A stretch of 64,000 nucleotides of DNA. It comes from Eubacteriales bacterium (GTDB lineage: Bacteria > Bacillota > Clostridia > Lachnospirales > Lachnospiraceae). The position numbers and the translations under genes are program-made. The notes beneath the pieces were generated by a model. That model made no database searches. It was given only the letters and a program-made list of their open reading frames with translations, and was not told where the DNA came from. The stretch spans positions 60,210-124,209 of the forward strand of contig JAUNGC010000008.1 of NCBI GenBank assembly GCA_030524745.1, written 5' to 3'. Below are positions 52,052-60,413 of the stretch, piece by piece (the stretch's first letter is position 1; every line of letters starts with the position of its first letter).

Positions 52052-52639
52052 CTACAGCATTCCCTTCGTGGAAAGCACATCCGTGATACGCCCGTCAAAA
52101 CCAGTCGCCATATCCAGCGCCTTGGCAAAGGCTTTGAACATCGCTTCCGCAATATGATGGCTGTTTGTGCCGTCCAGCACTTTAATATGCAGATTCATTC
52201 CGGCCGAATAAGAAACCGCATAGAAAAATTCATGGATCAGTTGGGTATCCAGTTCTCCGATCTGCTGTGTCGGAAACGCAAAGTTTTCATTCAGGTAAGG
52301 ACGTCCGCACAGATCCACGGCGCAGGCCACCAGCGCGTCGTCCATGGGAAGCAGAAAATAGCCGTAGCGCCGGATTCCCTTCTTTTCTCCGACAGCTTCT
52401 TGAATCGCCTTTCCCAACACGATTCCGCAGTCTTCTACCGTATGATGTCCGTCAACTTTCAAATCGCCCTTCACCGATACGGACAGATCAAAAAAACCGT
52501 GTTTTGCAAATCCTTCCAGCATATGATCGAAAAAACCGATTCCGGTATCAATCTCCGCTTTTCCGCTGCCGTCCATGATTAAGGTCATTTTGATATCGGT
52601 CTCTTTCGTTTTCCTTGTAATGACTGCTTCTCTTCCCAT
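52052..52639 (-). CDS. hisB: Imidazoleglycerol-phosphate dehydratase
   Basis: HisB dehydrates imidazoleglycerol phosphate, step 6 of the histidine pathway. The 195-residue protein has the manganese ligand motifs [28 protein letters not shown] and [20 protein letters not shown] (20) typical of the dehydratase. It is the single-function form without the phosphatase domain found in E. coli. It lies between hisD (20 bases) and hisIE (14 bases). Confidence 0.97.
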   Translation of the reverse strand: MGREAVITRKTKETDIKMTLIMDGSGKAEIDTGIGFFDHMLEGFAKHGFFDLSVSVKGDLKVDGHHTVEDCGIVLGKAIQEAVGEKKGIRRYGYFLLPMDDALVACAVDLCGRPYLNENFAFPTQQIGELDTQLIHEFFYAVSYSAGMNLHIKVLDGTNSHHIAEAMFKAFAKALDMATGFDGRITDVLSTKGML

Positions 52640-52659
52640 CTTCCTATCCTTCCCGGTCT

Positions 52660-53949
52660 TTATTCAAATCTTACCTTAATGGAGTTTGCATGCGCTGTCA
52701 AACCCTCGTTTTCAGCAAAGCATTCGATATCCGTATGGATTTCTTCCAGCGCTTGTCTAGAATAGGATATAATGCTTGTTTTCTTCATGAAATCATCCAC
52801 ATTCAGCGGCGAGAAAAAGCGCGCCGTACCGTTGGTTGGCAGCACATGATTGGGACCTGCAAAATAATCTCCCAGCGGTTCGGAGGAATATTCTCCCAGA
52901 AAGATCGCGCCCGCATTTTTGATCTTTGTCATCAGGGCAAAAGGATCTCTGGTAAGTATCTCCAAATGTTCGGAGGCGATTTCGTTCGCTGCGTCCACCG
53001 CTTCGTCCAGATCATTTACCAGAAGAATATAGCCGTAATTGTCCAGAGATTTCTGAATAATTTCCTTTCTGGCAAGCTGCGCCGTAAATTCATCCACCTG
53101 CGCGGACACCGCTTTTGCCAGTTTTTCACTGTTTGTGATTAAAATCGCGCTGGCCAGTTCGTCATGTTCGGCCTGGGACAGCAGATCCGCCGCCACATAA
53201 CGGGGATTGGCCGTTTCATCGGCAATGACCAGAATCTCGCTTGGTCCGGCAATCGAATCGATGCCCACATAACCGAAACAGGCTTTTTTCGCCAAAGCGA
53301 CAAACATATTACCGGGCCCGGTGATTTTATCCACCTTGGGAATGCTTTCGGTCCCGAAAGCCATTGCTGCGATTGCCTGCGCGCCGCCCGCTTTATAAAC
53401 CTCGTCAATTCCCGCGATATGCGCTGCGACCAATGTGCCGGCATTTACTTTCCCGTCCGGGCCGGGCGGCGTCGCCAGAATGATACGTTCCACCCCCGCG
53501 ACTTTTGCGGGAATCACGTTCATCAAAACGCTGGAAGGATAAGCGGCCTTGCCGCCGGGCGCATAAACGCCCGCCGTTGAAACGGGCATAATCTTCATTC
53601 CCAGAATCGTTCCGTCCGGCTTTGGATCAAACCAGCTATTGCGCAGTTGTTTTTCGTGGAAGCTGCGGATATTGGCCGCGCTTTTTTTCATCACTTCTAT
53701 CAGCGCCTGATCCACCTTTGTATATGCTTCCTCAATTTCTTCTGCCGTTACCCGCACGGTATCCGCAGTGATTTCACAGCGGTCAAACTGCTTTGTATAG
53801 GAGAAAAGCGCCTGATCTCCGTTTTGGCGCACATCCGCGATAATGGACGCCACCGTTTCTTCATATTGCCCATAATTGTTCGGGCTTCTTTTTAATAAAT
53901 CCTGCAGGAGATTTTTCCTGCTCTCCTTCGTCAATCTGACTGTTCTCAT
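52660..53949 (-). CDS. hisD: Histidinol dehydrogenase
   Basis: HisD oxidises histidinol to histidine in two NAD-dependent steps. The 429-residue protein has PVSTAGVYAPGGKAAYPSSV (20), GAQAIAAMAFGTESIPKVDK (20), the zinc-site region QAEHDE and GPNHVLPTNGTARF. I chose the ATG at 53949, four bases after the hisG stop with GGAG nearby; an in-frame ATG at 53964 overlaps hisG and has no ribosome site. Confidence 0.97.
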   Translation of the reverse strand: MRTVRLTKESRKNLLQDLLKRSPNNYGQYEETVASIIADVRQNGDQALFSYTKQFDRCEITADTVRVTAEEIEEAYTKVDQALIEVMKKSAANIRSFHEKQLRNSWFDPKPDGTILGMKIMPVSTAGVYAPGGKAAYPSSVLMNVIPAKVAGVERIILATPPGPDGKVNAGTLVAAHIAGIDEVYKAGGAQAIAAMAFGTESIPKVDKITGPGNMFVALAKKACFGYVGIDSIAGPSEILVIADETANPRYVAADLLSQAEHDELASAILITNSEKLAKAVSAQVDEFTAQLARKEIIQKSLDNYGYILLVNDLDEAVDAANEIASEHLEILTRDPFALMTKIKNAGAIFLGEYSSEPLGDYFAGPNHVLPTNGTARFFSPLNVDDFMKKTSIISYSRQALEEIHTDIECFAENEGLTAHANSIKVRFE

Positions 53950-53953
53950 CCCT

Positions 53954-54616
53954 TCAAACTCCATTCTGCTGTGCAAGTCTGGTACGCAGCTTTACTATGA
54001 TCTCTTTGATACGCTGATTTTCCATCTGCATGCTGACCCGGTTCACGATCATGCGCGCGGATAAAGGACAGATCTCCTCCAATACCTCCAGACCGTTTTC
54101 CCGCAGCGTGGAACCGGTCTCCACAATATCCACAATCACATCGGAAAGTCCCACGATCGGCCCCAGTTCCACAGAACCGTTCAGCTTGATGATATCCACC
54201 GTCTGATGCTTCTTATTATAAAAATAATCCTTTGCAATGACCGGATATTTGCTGGCCACGCGGATCATCTCATGATGCTGTAAAAGTTTCTTCGCTTTTG
54301 CCGGTCCGCATACGCACATGCGGCACTTGCCGAATCCCAGATCCAGCACTTCATATACCCTGCGGCCTTCCTCCAGAAGTTCGTCCTTTCCCACCACGCC
54401 GATATCCGCCGCGCCGTACTCCACATAAGTCGGCACATCCGGCCCTTTTGCCAGAAAAAACTTCAGCTTCAGTTCTTCATTTACAAAAATCAGTTTCCGG
54501 GAATCCTTATCCTTCATCTCCTCGCAGGTAATGCCGATCTCTTCCAGGAGTGACAAAGTCTTGCTCGCAAGCCTGCCCTTCGTCAAAGCAAAGGTCAAAT
54601 ATCTCTTTTCTTCCAT
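53954..54616 (-). CDS. hisG: ATP phosphoribosyltransferase, short form
   Basis: HisG joins ATP and PRPP, the first and controlling step of histidine synthesis. The 220-residue length shows the short form, which lacks the regulatory domain and needs HisZ, encoded just upstream. Motifs are LTFALTKGRLASKTLSLLEE (20), GAADIGVVGKDEL and the PRPP site DVIVDIVETGSTLRENGLEV (20). It follows hisZ by 15 bases. Confidence 0.97.
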   Translation of the reverse strand: MEEKRYLTFALTKGRLASKTLSLLEEIGITCEEMKDKDSRKLIFVNEELKLKFFLAKGPDVPTYVEYGAADIGVVGKDELLEEGRRVYEVLDLGFGKCRMCVCGPAKAKKLLQHHEMIRVASKYPVIAKDYFYNKKHQTVDIIKLNGSVELGPIVGLSDVIVDIVETGSTLRENGLEVLEEICPLSARMIVNRVSMQMENQRIKEIIVKLRTRLAQQNGV

Positions 54617-54631
54617 CTTTCTGTCACTCCT

Positions 54632-55837
54632 TCACCGCAATTTCGCAATACTTCCGTCCGCTTTTACCAAAAACACGCTTCCGTACATCCGTCCATTGAC
54701 GTAACCGGTATATTCTTCCGGTTTCGAGGACAGGGGCATGAGTTCCGCCCGGATTCCTTCGCTTCTCAGCTTTTGCGCCCTTTCAAGCGCCGGATCAAAG
54801 GCGTCCGCCTCGTAAACAAGCAGCGCGCCCTCTGATTTGATTTCAGGACTCAGATTCTGCCTGGACAGCGCTTCCATTAAATCGTCCACGACGAACACAA
54901 AACCGACCGCAGGCGCATTTTTCCCAAAATAGGATAACAGCTTATCATAACGGCCGCCTTTTACAATGGCATCCCCCACTCCGTAGGTATAGCCCTTGAA
55001 AATCACGCCTGTATAATAATTATATTTGCTCAAAAGTCCCAGATCAAAAGCGACATATTTCTCAACGCCATATTTCACCAGCGCCTGATACAGGCTTTCC
55101 AGACGTTCCACCGCCTGCAGAGAACGCTCGTTATCCACAAGCCTTTTCGCTTCCGCCAGATCATCTGTTCCCATAACCGTATCTGCCAGACGAAGGAGCA
55201 CCTGGGCATAGTCGTTACGGACCCTCTGCTCATGCAAAAGTTCCTGCGCGCCGAAATAGTTTTTGGCAGATATATAATCCCGCAGCTTCAGCTCCACTTC
55301 TTCCGACAGCCCCGCCTGGGAACAAATTCCCTTAAAATATTCCACTTCTCCGATCGTGATCTGAAAATCTTTCAGACCGCATTTCAACAGCGCGTCGATC
55401 ACGATACTGATGATTTCTGCATCCGCTTCTACGGAAGGCTCCATCATCAATTCCGCCCCCATCTGCGTCACTTCCTTGAGTTTGCCCTGAAGGCTGGACG
55501 TATTGGTGAAAGTATTGCCGGAATATGTCAGACGAATCGGCTTTGTCTCGTCCATAAAATATTTTGCCGCGCATCTGGCGCAGGAGGGAGTGAAATCGGG
55601 CCGTAAGGAAAGCGTATTGCCTTCCTTATCAAAGAACTTATAAAGCTGGCTTGAGGGCGTCGTACCGATCTCTCTGCTGTAAACATCAAAAAATTCAAAG
55701 GTTGGAGTCTGAATATCCTGATAACCGTAAAGGCTGATCGTATCATGAAGCCGCCGCTCCACGAAAAGCTTTCTCGCGTATTCCTCTCCATAGATATCCC
55801 TTACCCCTTCGGGTGTATGAAGCAAAGATTTCTTCAT
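54632..55837 (-). CDS. hisZ: ATP phosphoribosyltransferase regulatory subunit
   Basis: HisZ is a histidyl-tRNA-synthetase-like protein without tRNA charging activity that forms the active complex with short HisG. The 401-residue protein has class-II synthetase motif 2-like LRPDFTPSCARCAAKYF and motif 3-like GRYDKLLSYFGKNAPAVGF, and LHTPEGVRDIYGEEYARK at the start. The family C-terminal anticodon-binding domain is reduced to a short segment. The ATG at 55837 has GGGAGG upstream. It heads the his operon. Confidence 0.94.
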   Translation of the reverse strand: MKKSLLHTPEGVRDIYGEEYARKLFVERRLHDTISLYGYQDIQTPTFEFFDVYSREIGTTPSSQLYKFFDKEGNTLSLRPDFTPSCARCAAKYFMDETKPIRLTYSGNTFTNTSSLQGKLKEVTQMGAELMMEPSVEADAEIISIVIDALLKCGLKDFQITIGEVEYFKGICSQAGLSEEVELKLRDYISAKNYFGAQELLHEQRVRNDYAQVLLRLADTVMGTDDLAEAKRLVDNERSLQAVERLESLYQALVKYGVEKYVAFDLGLLSKYNYYTGVIFKGYTYGVGDAIVKGGRYDKLLSYFGKNAPAVGFVFVVDDLMEALSRQNLSPEIKSEGALLVYEADAFDPALERAQKLRSEGIRAELMPLSSKPEEYTGYVNGRMYGSVFLVKADGSIAKLR

Positions 55838-55902
55838 AATAGGCCTCCCAACTGACTTCTCCACTTTACCATGCTACCGTATTAGCAAATGAAACTTCGA
55901 AT

Positions 55903-55931
55903 AGTATACACGATTTTTTATATTCTGTCAA
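55903..55931 (-). promoter_or_regulatory. Promoter of the his operon
   Basis: On the minus strand a consensus TTGACA (55931-55926), 17 bases, TATACT (55908-55903), about 65 bases before the hisZ start. No T-box or attenuator structure was evident in the short leader. Confidence 0.82.
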
Positions 55932-55966
55932 CCGATTATGATGGGTCTTTGTATGATCTTCCGGGT

Positions 55967-56470
55967 TCAAAGGGACGGCCAATGCAGCGGGCTGCCGTTT
56001 AAGACACATTCCCGGAGGTTGTTTCCATCATATACGAGTTTCAGGGAAAAAAACGGAGCGTCCTCTTCCAGCAGTTTGAAAAAGACCTTATCTCCTTCCC
56101 AAAGTTCCAGATTGTTCACTTCGTCCTTTCGCACCCATTCCAGCACCCCTTCCCGGCAATCGGGTTCCAGTTCGCCCATCCACTCCGTCGCTGTATAAAG
56201 GCACATATACTGGGTTTCCACACCTTTTAAGGCGAATGTCACGATGCCGCGGAAGCGATAACCTGTGAGCGTCAGTCCTGTTTCTTCCTTCACTTCCCGA
56301 AGCAGACAGTCTTCCGGGCTTTCATAAGCCTCTGCGTGCCCGCCTACGCCGATCCATTTGTCCTTATTCACGTCATTTTCTTTTTTTACCCTGTGCAGCA
56401 TCAGCCAGCAATTATCTTTTTCCAGATAACACAATGTTGTCAGGCTGCTTTTTATATTACATTTATCCAT
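55967..56470 (-). CDS. NUDIX hydrolase, 8-oxo-dGTP diphosphatase type
   Basis: The 167-residue protein resembles MutT/YtkD-type sanitising hydrolases. The NUDIX box GGHAEAYESPEDCLLREVKE, then ETGLTL, spans about 43-67. TTLCYLEKDNCWLMLHR and NKDKWIGVGGHAE match the 8-oxo-dGTP diphosphatase group. It is transcribed alone, upstream of the his promoter. Substrate choice is by similarity. Confidence 0.87.
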   Translation of the reverse strand: MDKCNIKSSLTTLCYLEKDNCWLMLHRVKKENDVNKDKWIGVGGHAEAYESPEDCLLREVKEETGLTLTGYRFRGIVTFALKGVETQYMCLYTATEWMGELEPDCREGVLEWVRKDEVNNLELWEGDKVFFKLLEEDAPFFSLKLVYDGNNLRECVLNGSPLHWPSL

Positions 56471-56545
56471 AATGTTGTATTATATCACTGATCCGACCGT
56501 CTGGCAACCAAGGGAAAACGGGGAAATTTTGAAAAAGGGATTTTG

Positions 56546-56577
56546 AAAACCCCCGCCGGCAGAATACCGGCAGGGGC
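56546..56577 (-). terminator. Terminator of the ABC transporter operon
   Basis: On the minus strand CCCC-GCCGG pairs with CCGGC-GGGG (56569-56576 region with 56550-56559), followed by TTTTC. It lies 35 bases after the stop of the binding-protein gene. Confidence 0.82.
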
Positions 56578-56611
56578 TGTCATCTTTACATGAATATGTC
56601 AGATTATCAAA

Positions 56612-58252
56612 TTATTCTACGCTGTCAAAGTATGCCTGAAGCTGTGCATTGGCTTCATCTACGATGTTCTGCATACCAGCTGCTTCCAGTTTCTCAAGGA
56701 ACTCAGGCAGAGCCGTTTCGGGATCAACGGTACCTGCATCCAGAGACATTGCATACTGCTGCGCAATGTTCGCAACTGCTGCCAGTTCTGTCTCTACGCT
56801 GCTGGAATCAAATACATAACCGAACGCGGGAATCGCTTTTGCGCTTTCATAGTAAGGAATAAAGGTATTGGTAAAGAAGTCGGTATCGCCCTCGCCTACC
56901 TGTGTAGGAAGCAGGGTAATGTTGCCCATACCATTTCTCCAGGGAATGTAATTGTCGCGTTCTTCTGTAAATTCTACCAGACCTTCATCTGTCAAATTAT
57001 AATGGACGCCTTCTACGCCATACTCAAGCAGAGTAATCAGATAAGGATCCGTATTTAACAGATTCAGGAAAGCCATTGCTCTTTCAGGGTTCTTGGAAGC
57101 TGTGGAAATAGCCATCATAGCGCCCTGTGTGGAAGTCTTGTCAACGTAAGGCGGTGTGCAGGGAACATACTCTACATGAATGCCGCGCTCTGCGCTGGTC
57201 TGTACTTCATAACCAAGAGCATAGGACTGTGTTCCGATCAGGTAGCTTGCGCTGCTCTGTGCAGCCATCAGCACATCGTTGGAAGTCTGCGCATTGCCGA
57301 GTGCAGGATCAATGAAACCAGCCTCGTAATATTCACGGGTCTGCTCCACAAATTTCTTGTATTCTTCCGTTGCAAACTTGTTCTCGATCACGCTGCCGAT
57401 ATCCGTGGAAACGTCGGTAGGATCGATGTAGTAAGAAAGAACGTTGCATGTACCGGAATCACCGTTTACGATGACGGAATTGGTTACCATTCTTTCCAGA
57501 ACCATAGGCTCCACATTGAGCGGATAGAAATCGTCGCCCTTAAGATCCTTTGCAGCCTGTAAGATTTCACCAAATTCATAGTAACTGCGGTTTTCGATAT
57601 CTTCCAGAGTGTAGCCCAGTTCTTCAAGCAGCGTTACATTCACATCCCAGGTGTTCTGCGTGCCGAAATCCTTGAATCCGGGAACCGCATATACGCCGTA
57701 ACCATCGGAGCCTTCAATCAGAGCACCTTCCTTCAGGACATCGGGAAGCGCAGCCCAAACATCCTGTCCATACTGCTCGATCAGGTTGTTCTCAGGATCA
57801 TCCAGACGCACCCAGGCGCCCTTCTTCGCATACTGATTGTACTCATCAGCAGACCAGGAACATGTGAAGTAAATGTCGATGTTGTCGCCGCCGTTGATTG
57901 CCAGCGTGGAACCTTCATCGAAATCGCCCCATGTACCCCAGATAGGCTCCAGAGTAACATTCAGTTTCTCGCCAAGGTATTCATTTACCTTTTCCAGAAC
58001 TGCGGTATCGTCCGTAACATTGCTGCCATGTAAATACCATCTCAAAGTAACAGGCTCAGAAATGTCCAGAGTTGCAGCAGCAACCTCTTCGCCGCCCGCT
58101 TCTGCTTCTGCGTCGTCCGCTGCAGGCGCTTCCGCTGTAGCAGCGTTGTCTGTGTTGTCAGTAGCAGCGGGTGTATCAGAGCCGCAGCCAGCAAGCATGC
58201 CTGCTACCATAGCAGCAGCAAGTGCCAGAGACAATACCTTTTTCTTTTTCAT
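56612..58252 (-). CDS. Oligosaccharide ABC transporter binding lipoprotein
   Basis: The 546-residue protein begins with a lipoprotein signal (KKKVLSLALAAAMVAGMLAGC, quoted without the Met to stay short: VLSLALAAAMVAGMLAGC) and an Ala/Glu/Asp-rich linker, then a large type-I solute-binding fold (VTLRWYLHGSNVTDD, LAINGGDNIDIYFTCSWSAD, 20; AMMAISTASKNPERAMAFLN, 20). Length and layout match LplA-like binding proteins used with LplB/LplC permeases. It follows the permease genes by about 80 bases. The ligand is likely a beta-linked oligosaccharide, given the GH9 enzyme upstream. Confidence 0.93.
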   Translation of the reverse strand: MKKKKVLSLALAAAMVAGMLAGCGSDTPAATDNTDNAATAEAPAADDAEAEAGGEEVAAATLDISEPVTLRWYLHGSNVTDDTAVLEKVNEYLGEKLNVTLEPIWGTWGDFDEGSTLAINGGDNIDIYFTCSWSADEYNQYAKKGAWVRLDDPENNLIEQYGQDVWAALPDVLKEGALIEGSDGYGVYAVPGFKDFGTQNTWDVNVTLLEELGYTLEDIENRSYYEFGEILQAAKDLKGDDFYPLNVEPMVLERMVTNSVIVNGDSGTCNVLSYYIDPTDVSTDIGSVIENKFATEEYKKFVEQTREYYEAGFIDPALGNAQTSNDVLMAAQSSASYLIGTQSYALGYEVQTSAERGIHVEYVPCTPPYVDKTSTQGAMMAISTASKNPERAMAFLNLLNTDPYLITLLEYGVEGVHYNLTDEGLVEFTEERDNYIPWRNGMGNITLLPTQVGEGDTDFFTNTFIPYYESAKAIPAFGYVFDSSSVETELAAVANIAQQYAMSLDAGTVDPETALPEFLEKLEAAGMQNIVDEANAQLQAYFDSVE

Positions 58253-58331
58253 AGAAATCCCTCCTATTGAATTATAATATTATTTATGTAAACAGCGATC
58301 CCTTTCATCGCCATTTCATACAGGATGAAAC

Positions 58332-59261
58332 TCAGCCTTTTACAGATCCCACTGTCAGACCGGCAATGATATAACGCTGGAAGAACGGATATGCAAAAGT
58401 AATCGGTACGACAATCAGAACGACAAGCGCCATTCGTAAGCTTTGCGTGGGCATCGATTGCGCCGCTTTTATCGCATCAGCGCCCAGTCCTGACGAGTTC
58501 TTTGCCAGATACTCCACGTTTCTCTGAATCTGCATCAGCAGATACTGCAACGGGATATGCGCCTTATCACGAACATACAGCATCGCTGTATACCATTCGT
58601 TCCAGTAAGCCAGCGCATTTAACAGCGCGATCGTTGCGATGCCGGGTTTGGAAACGGGAACAATAATTCTGATTAAGGTATTATATTCTCCGCTCCCGTC
58701 AATTGCCGCTGCTTCAATCAATTCCTCCGGCACGGAACTCTGGAAGAATGTCCTCATGATAATGATATTAAACGGACTGACCAGCAGCGGAACGATCAGG
58801 GCAGCATAGTTATCATTGAGTCCCAATAATTGCTTGCAGACGATATAGGTAGGTACCAGACCGCCGCCGAACAGCATCGTGAAGAAACTGAAGAAGGTAA
58901 AAAACTTACGGTATTTGAAATCCCTGCGGAACAACGCATAGGAATATAATACGCAAATCGTAACGCTCAGTATGGTACCGAGAACCGTAATATAAAAGCT
59001 GTTGAAATAAGATCTCCAAAGGGACTGTCCCATTTTAAAGGTATACTTATACGCTTCCAGCGACCAGGAAATCGGCGTGAAGGAATAACCGATCTGCTGA
59101 ATACTTTCTTCGGAAGTAAATGATATAATGATAACGAAGATAAACGGTATAATACATGCCAGGCAGAACAGAATCATGATCACATTAAACAGAATCTCTG
59201 TCTGAACGCTGACCGCATTGATTCTGCGCTTGCGCTTTTTTATATTTGTAGTTTGTGCCAT
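58332..59261 (-). CDS. ABC sugar permease, LplC type
   Basis: One of two membrane subunits of the CUT1-class importer. The 309-residue protein has six helices and the EAA loop EELIEAAAIDGSGEYNTLIR (20) that contacts the ATPase. PVSKPGIATIALLNALAYWN (20) is also conserved. I chose the ATG at 59261 with AAAGGAGG upstream; a GTG six bases earlier is too close to that site. No ATPase gene is present, so a shared MsiK-like ATPase encoded elsewhere is expected. Confidence 0.94.
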   Translation of the reverse strand: MAQTTNIKKRKRRINAVSVQTEILFNVIMILFCLACIIPFIFVIIISFTSEESIQQIGYSFTPISWSLEAYKYTFKMGQSLWRSYFNSFYITVLGTILSVTICVLYSYALFRRDFKYRKFFTFFSFFTMLFGGGLVPTYIVCKQLLGLNDNYAALIVPLLVSPFNIIIMRTFFQSSVPEELIEAAAIDGSGEYNTLIRIIVPVSKPGIATIALLNALAYWNEWYTAMLYVRDKAHIPLQYLLMQIQRNVEYLAKNSSGLGADAIKAAQSMPTQSLRMALVVLIVVPITFAYPFFQRYIIAGLTVGSVKG

Positions 59262-59276
59262 TTTCACATCCTCCTT

Positions 59277-60245
59277 TTAGAACAGGCTGCTGTCTTCATC
59301 GACTTTACGCACGATCGTATTCGCTGTCATGATGCAGATAAATCCGATCAGATTCTGCAGCAGACCGGCCGCTGTCGACATGCCGTAATTTCCGGTTGCC
59401 ATCATGGCTCGGTATACATATGTATCAATGGTCTGCGTCACCGGGAACAGAGGTCCGGACTGCAAAGGCACATTGAAGAACAAACCAAAGTCGGAATTAA
59501 AAATCTTACCAACGTTCATAATAAAGAGAATGATTATCATTGTTTTTAAATGCGGAAGCGTCACATAAAGCACCTGCTGCCACTTGGAAGCGCCGTCGAT
59601 ATTCGCCGCTTCATATTGGGAGGAATCAATACCGGTTATTGCGGACAGATAAAGGATCGTAGAATAACCTGTATTTTTCCAGATATTACATATCGTCAGA
59701 ATGAGCGGCCATGGCTTTGTATCATTATAAAAGTCGATCGGCACCATTCCCCAACTCTTCATCAGGTTTACCAGAAGTCCTCTTGTCGGATCCAGAAAGG
59801 CCTGAACAAAATAACTTGCTACAACCCAGCTTAAGAAGTACGGGAAAAACATCAGCGTCTGATATACTTTTGCATTGATCTTCTTGGTCAATTCATTCAA
59901 CAATATAGCAAACGTCACCGGGATGATCAGCCCCAAAATGATAAATACTACATTATATGCAAGCGTGTTGCGGATCATGACCCATGTATCAGATGTGGCG
60001 AACAGGAATTTGAAATTCTTCAGTCCGACAAATGCGCTGTGCCTCAGATTGTTAATAAATGTCGGATTCTTTGTGTAGATCTTGTAATCCTGAAATGCCA
60101 TCACAATACCGAACATTGGTATGTAGCGCAGAAGGATCAGCCAGATCGCACCGGGCGCCACCATTGTCAACAGCATCAATGTCTTCTTACGTTTTGCAGA
60201 CTTTGTTTTTGATACTTTTCTCTGCTTCGTAGTTGCTTTCGACAT
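59277..60245 (-). CDS. ABC sugar permease, LplB type
   Basis: The partner permease of the importer. The 322-residue protein has a Lys-rich N-terminus, six helices and the EAA loop SQYEAANIDGASKWQQVLYV (20). MAPGAIWLILLRYIPMFGIV (with V for M start; 20 residues) and MAFQDYKIY are LplB/YtcP-type marks. AGGAGG precedes the ATG, and the LplC gene begins 15 bases after its stop. Confidence 0.94.
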   Translation of the reverse strand: MSKATTKQRKVSKTKSAKRKKTLMLLTMVAPGAIWLILLRYIPMFGIVMAFQDYKIYTKNPTFINNLRHSAFVGLKNFKFLFATSDTWVMIRNTLAYNVVFIILGLIIPVTFAILLNELTKKINAKVYQTLMFFPYFLSWVVASYFVQAFLDPTRGLLVNLMKSWGMVPIDFYNDTKPWPLILTICNIWKNTGYSTILYLSAITGIDSSQYEAANIDGASKWQQVLYVTLPHLKTMIIILFIMNVGKIFNSDFGLFFNVPLQSGPLFPVTQTIDTYVYRAMMATGNYGMSTAAGLLQNLIGFICIMTANTIVRKVDEDSSLF

Positions 60246-60366
60246 TTTATCCCTCCTAATTTTCAGAAAAGATGTTTCATATACTGAACTACCCTTTCTT
60301 TAACTTATGATAAAATTTTATTAAAAATTTTGTTAAAAAAACAGTGTTGGGCATGCTAAATTTTGC

Positions 60367-60396
60367 ATAATATTGTTCTTTTGCCAATTTTGACAA
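60367..60396 (-). promoter_or_regulatory. Candidate internal promoter before the permease genes
   Basis: On the minus strand TTGTCA (60396-60391), 18 bases, TATTAT (60372-60367). The gap between GH9 and the permease gene (60246-60413) is AT-rich and otherwise has only an AAAATTTT inverted repeat near 60313-60331, so the importer may have its own promoter. Confidence 0.5.
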
Positions 60397-60413
60397 GCAA
60401 ATAGAAACAATTT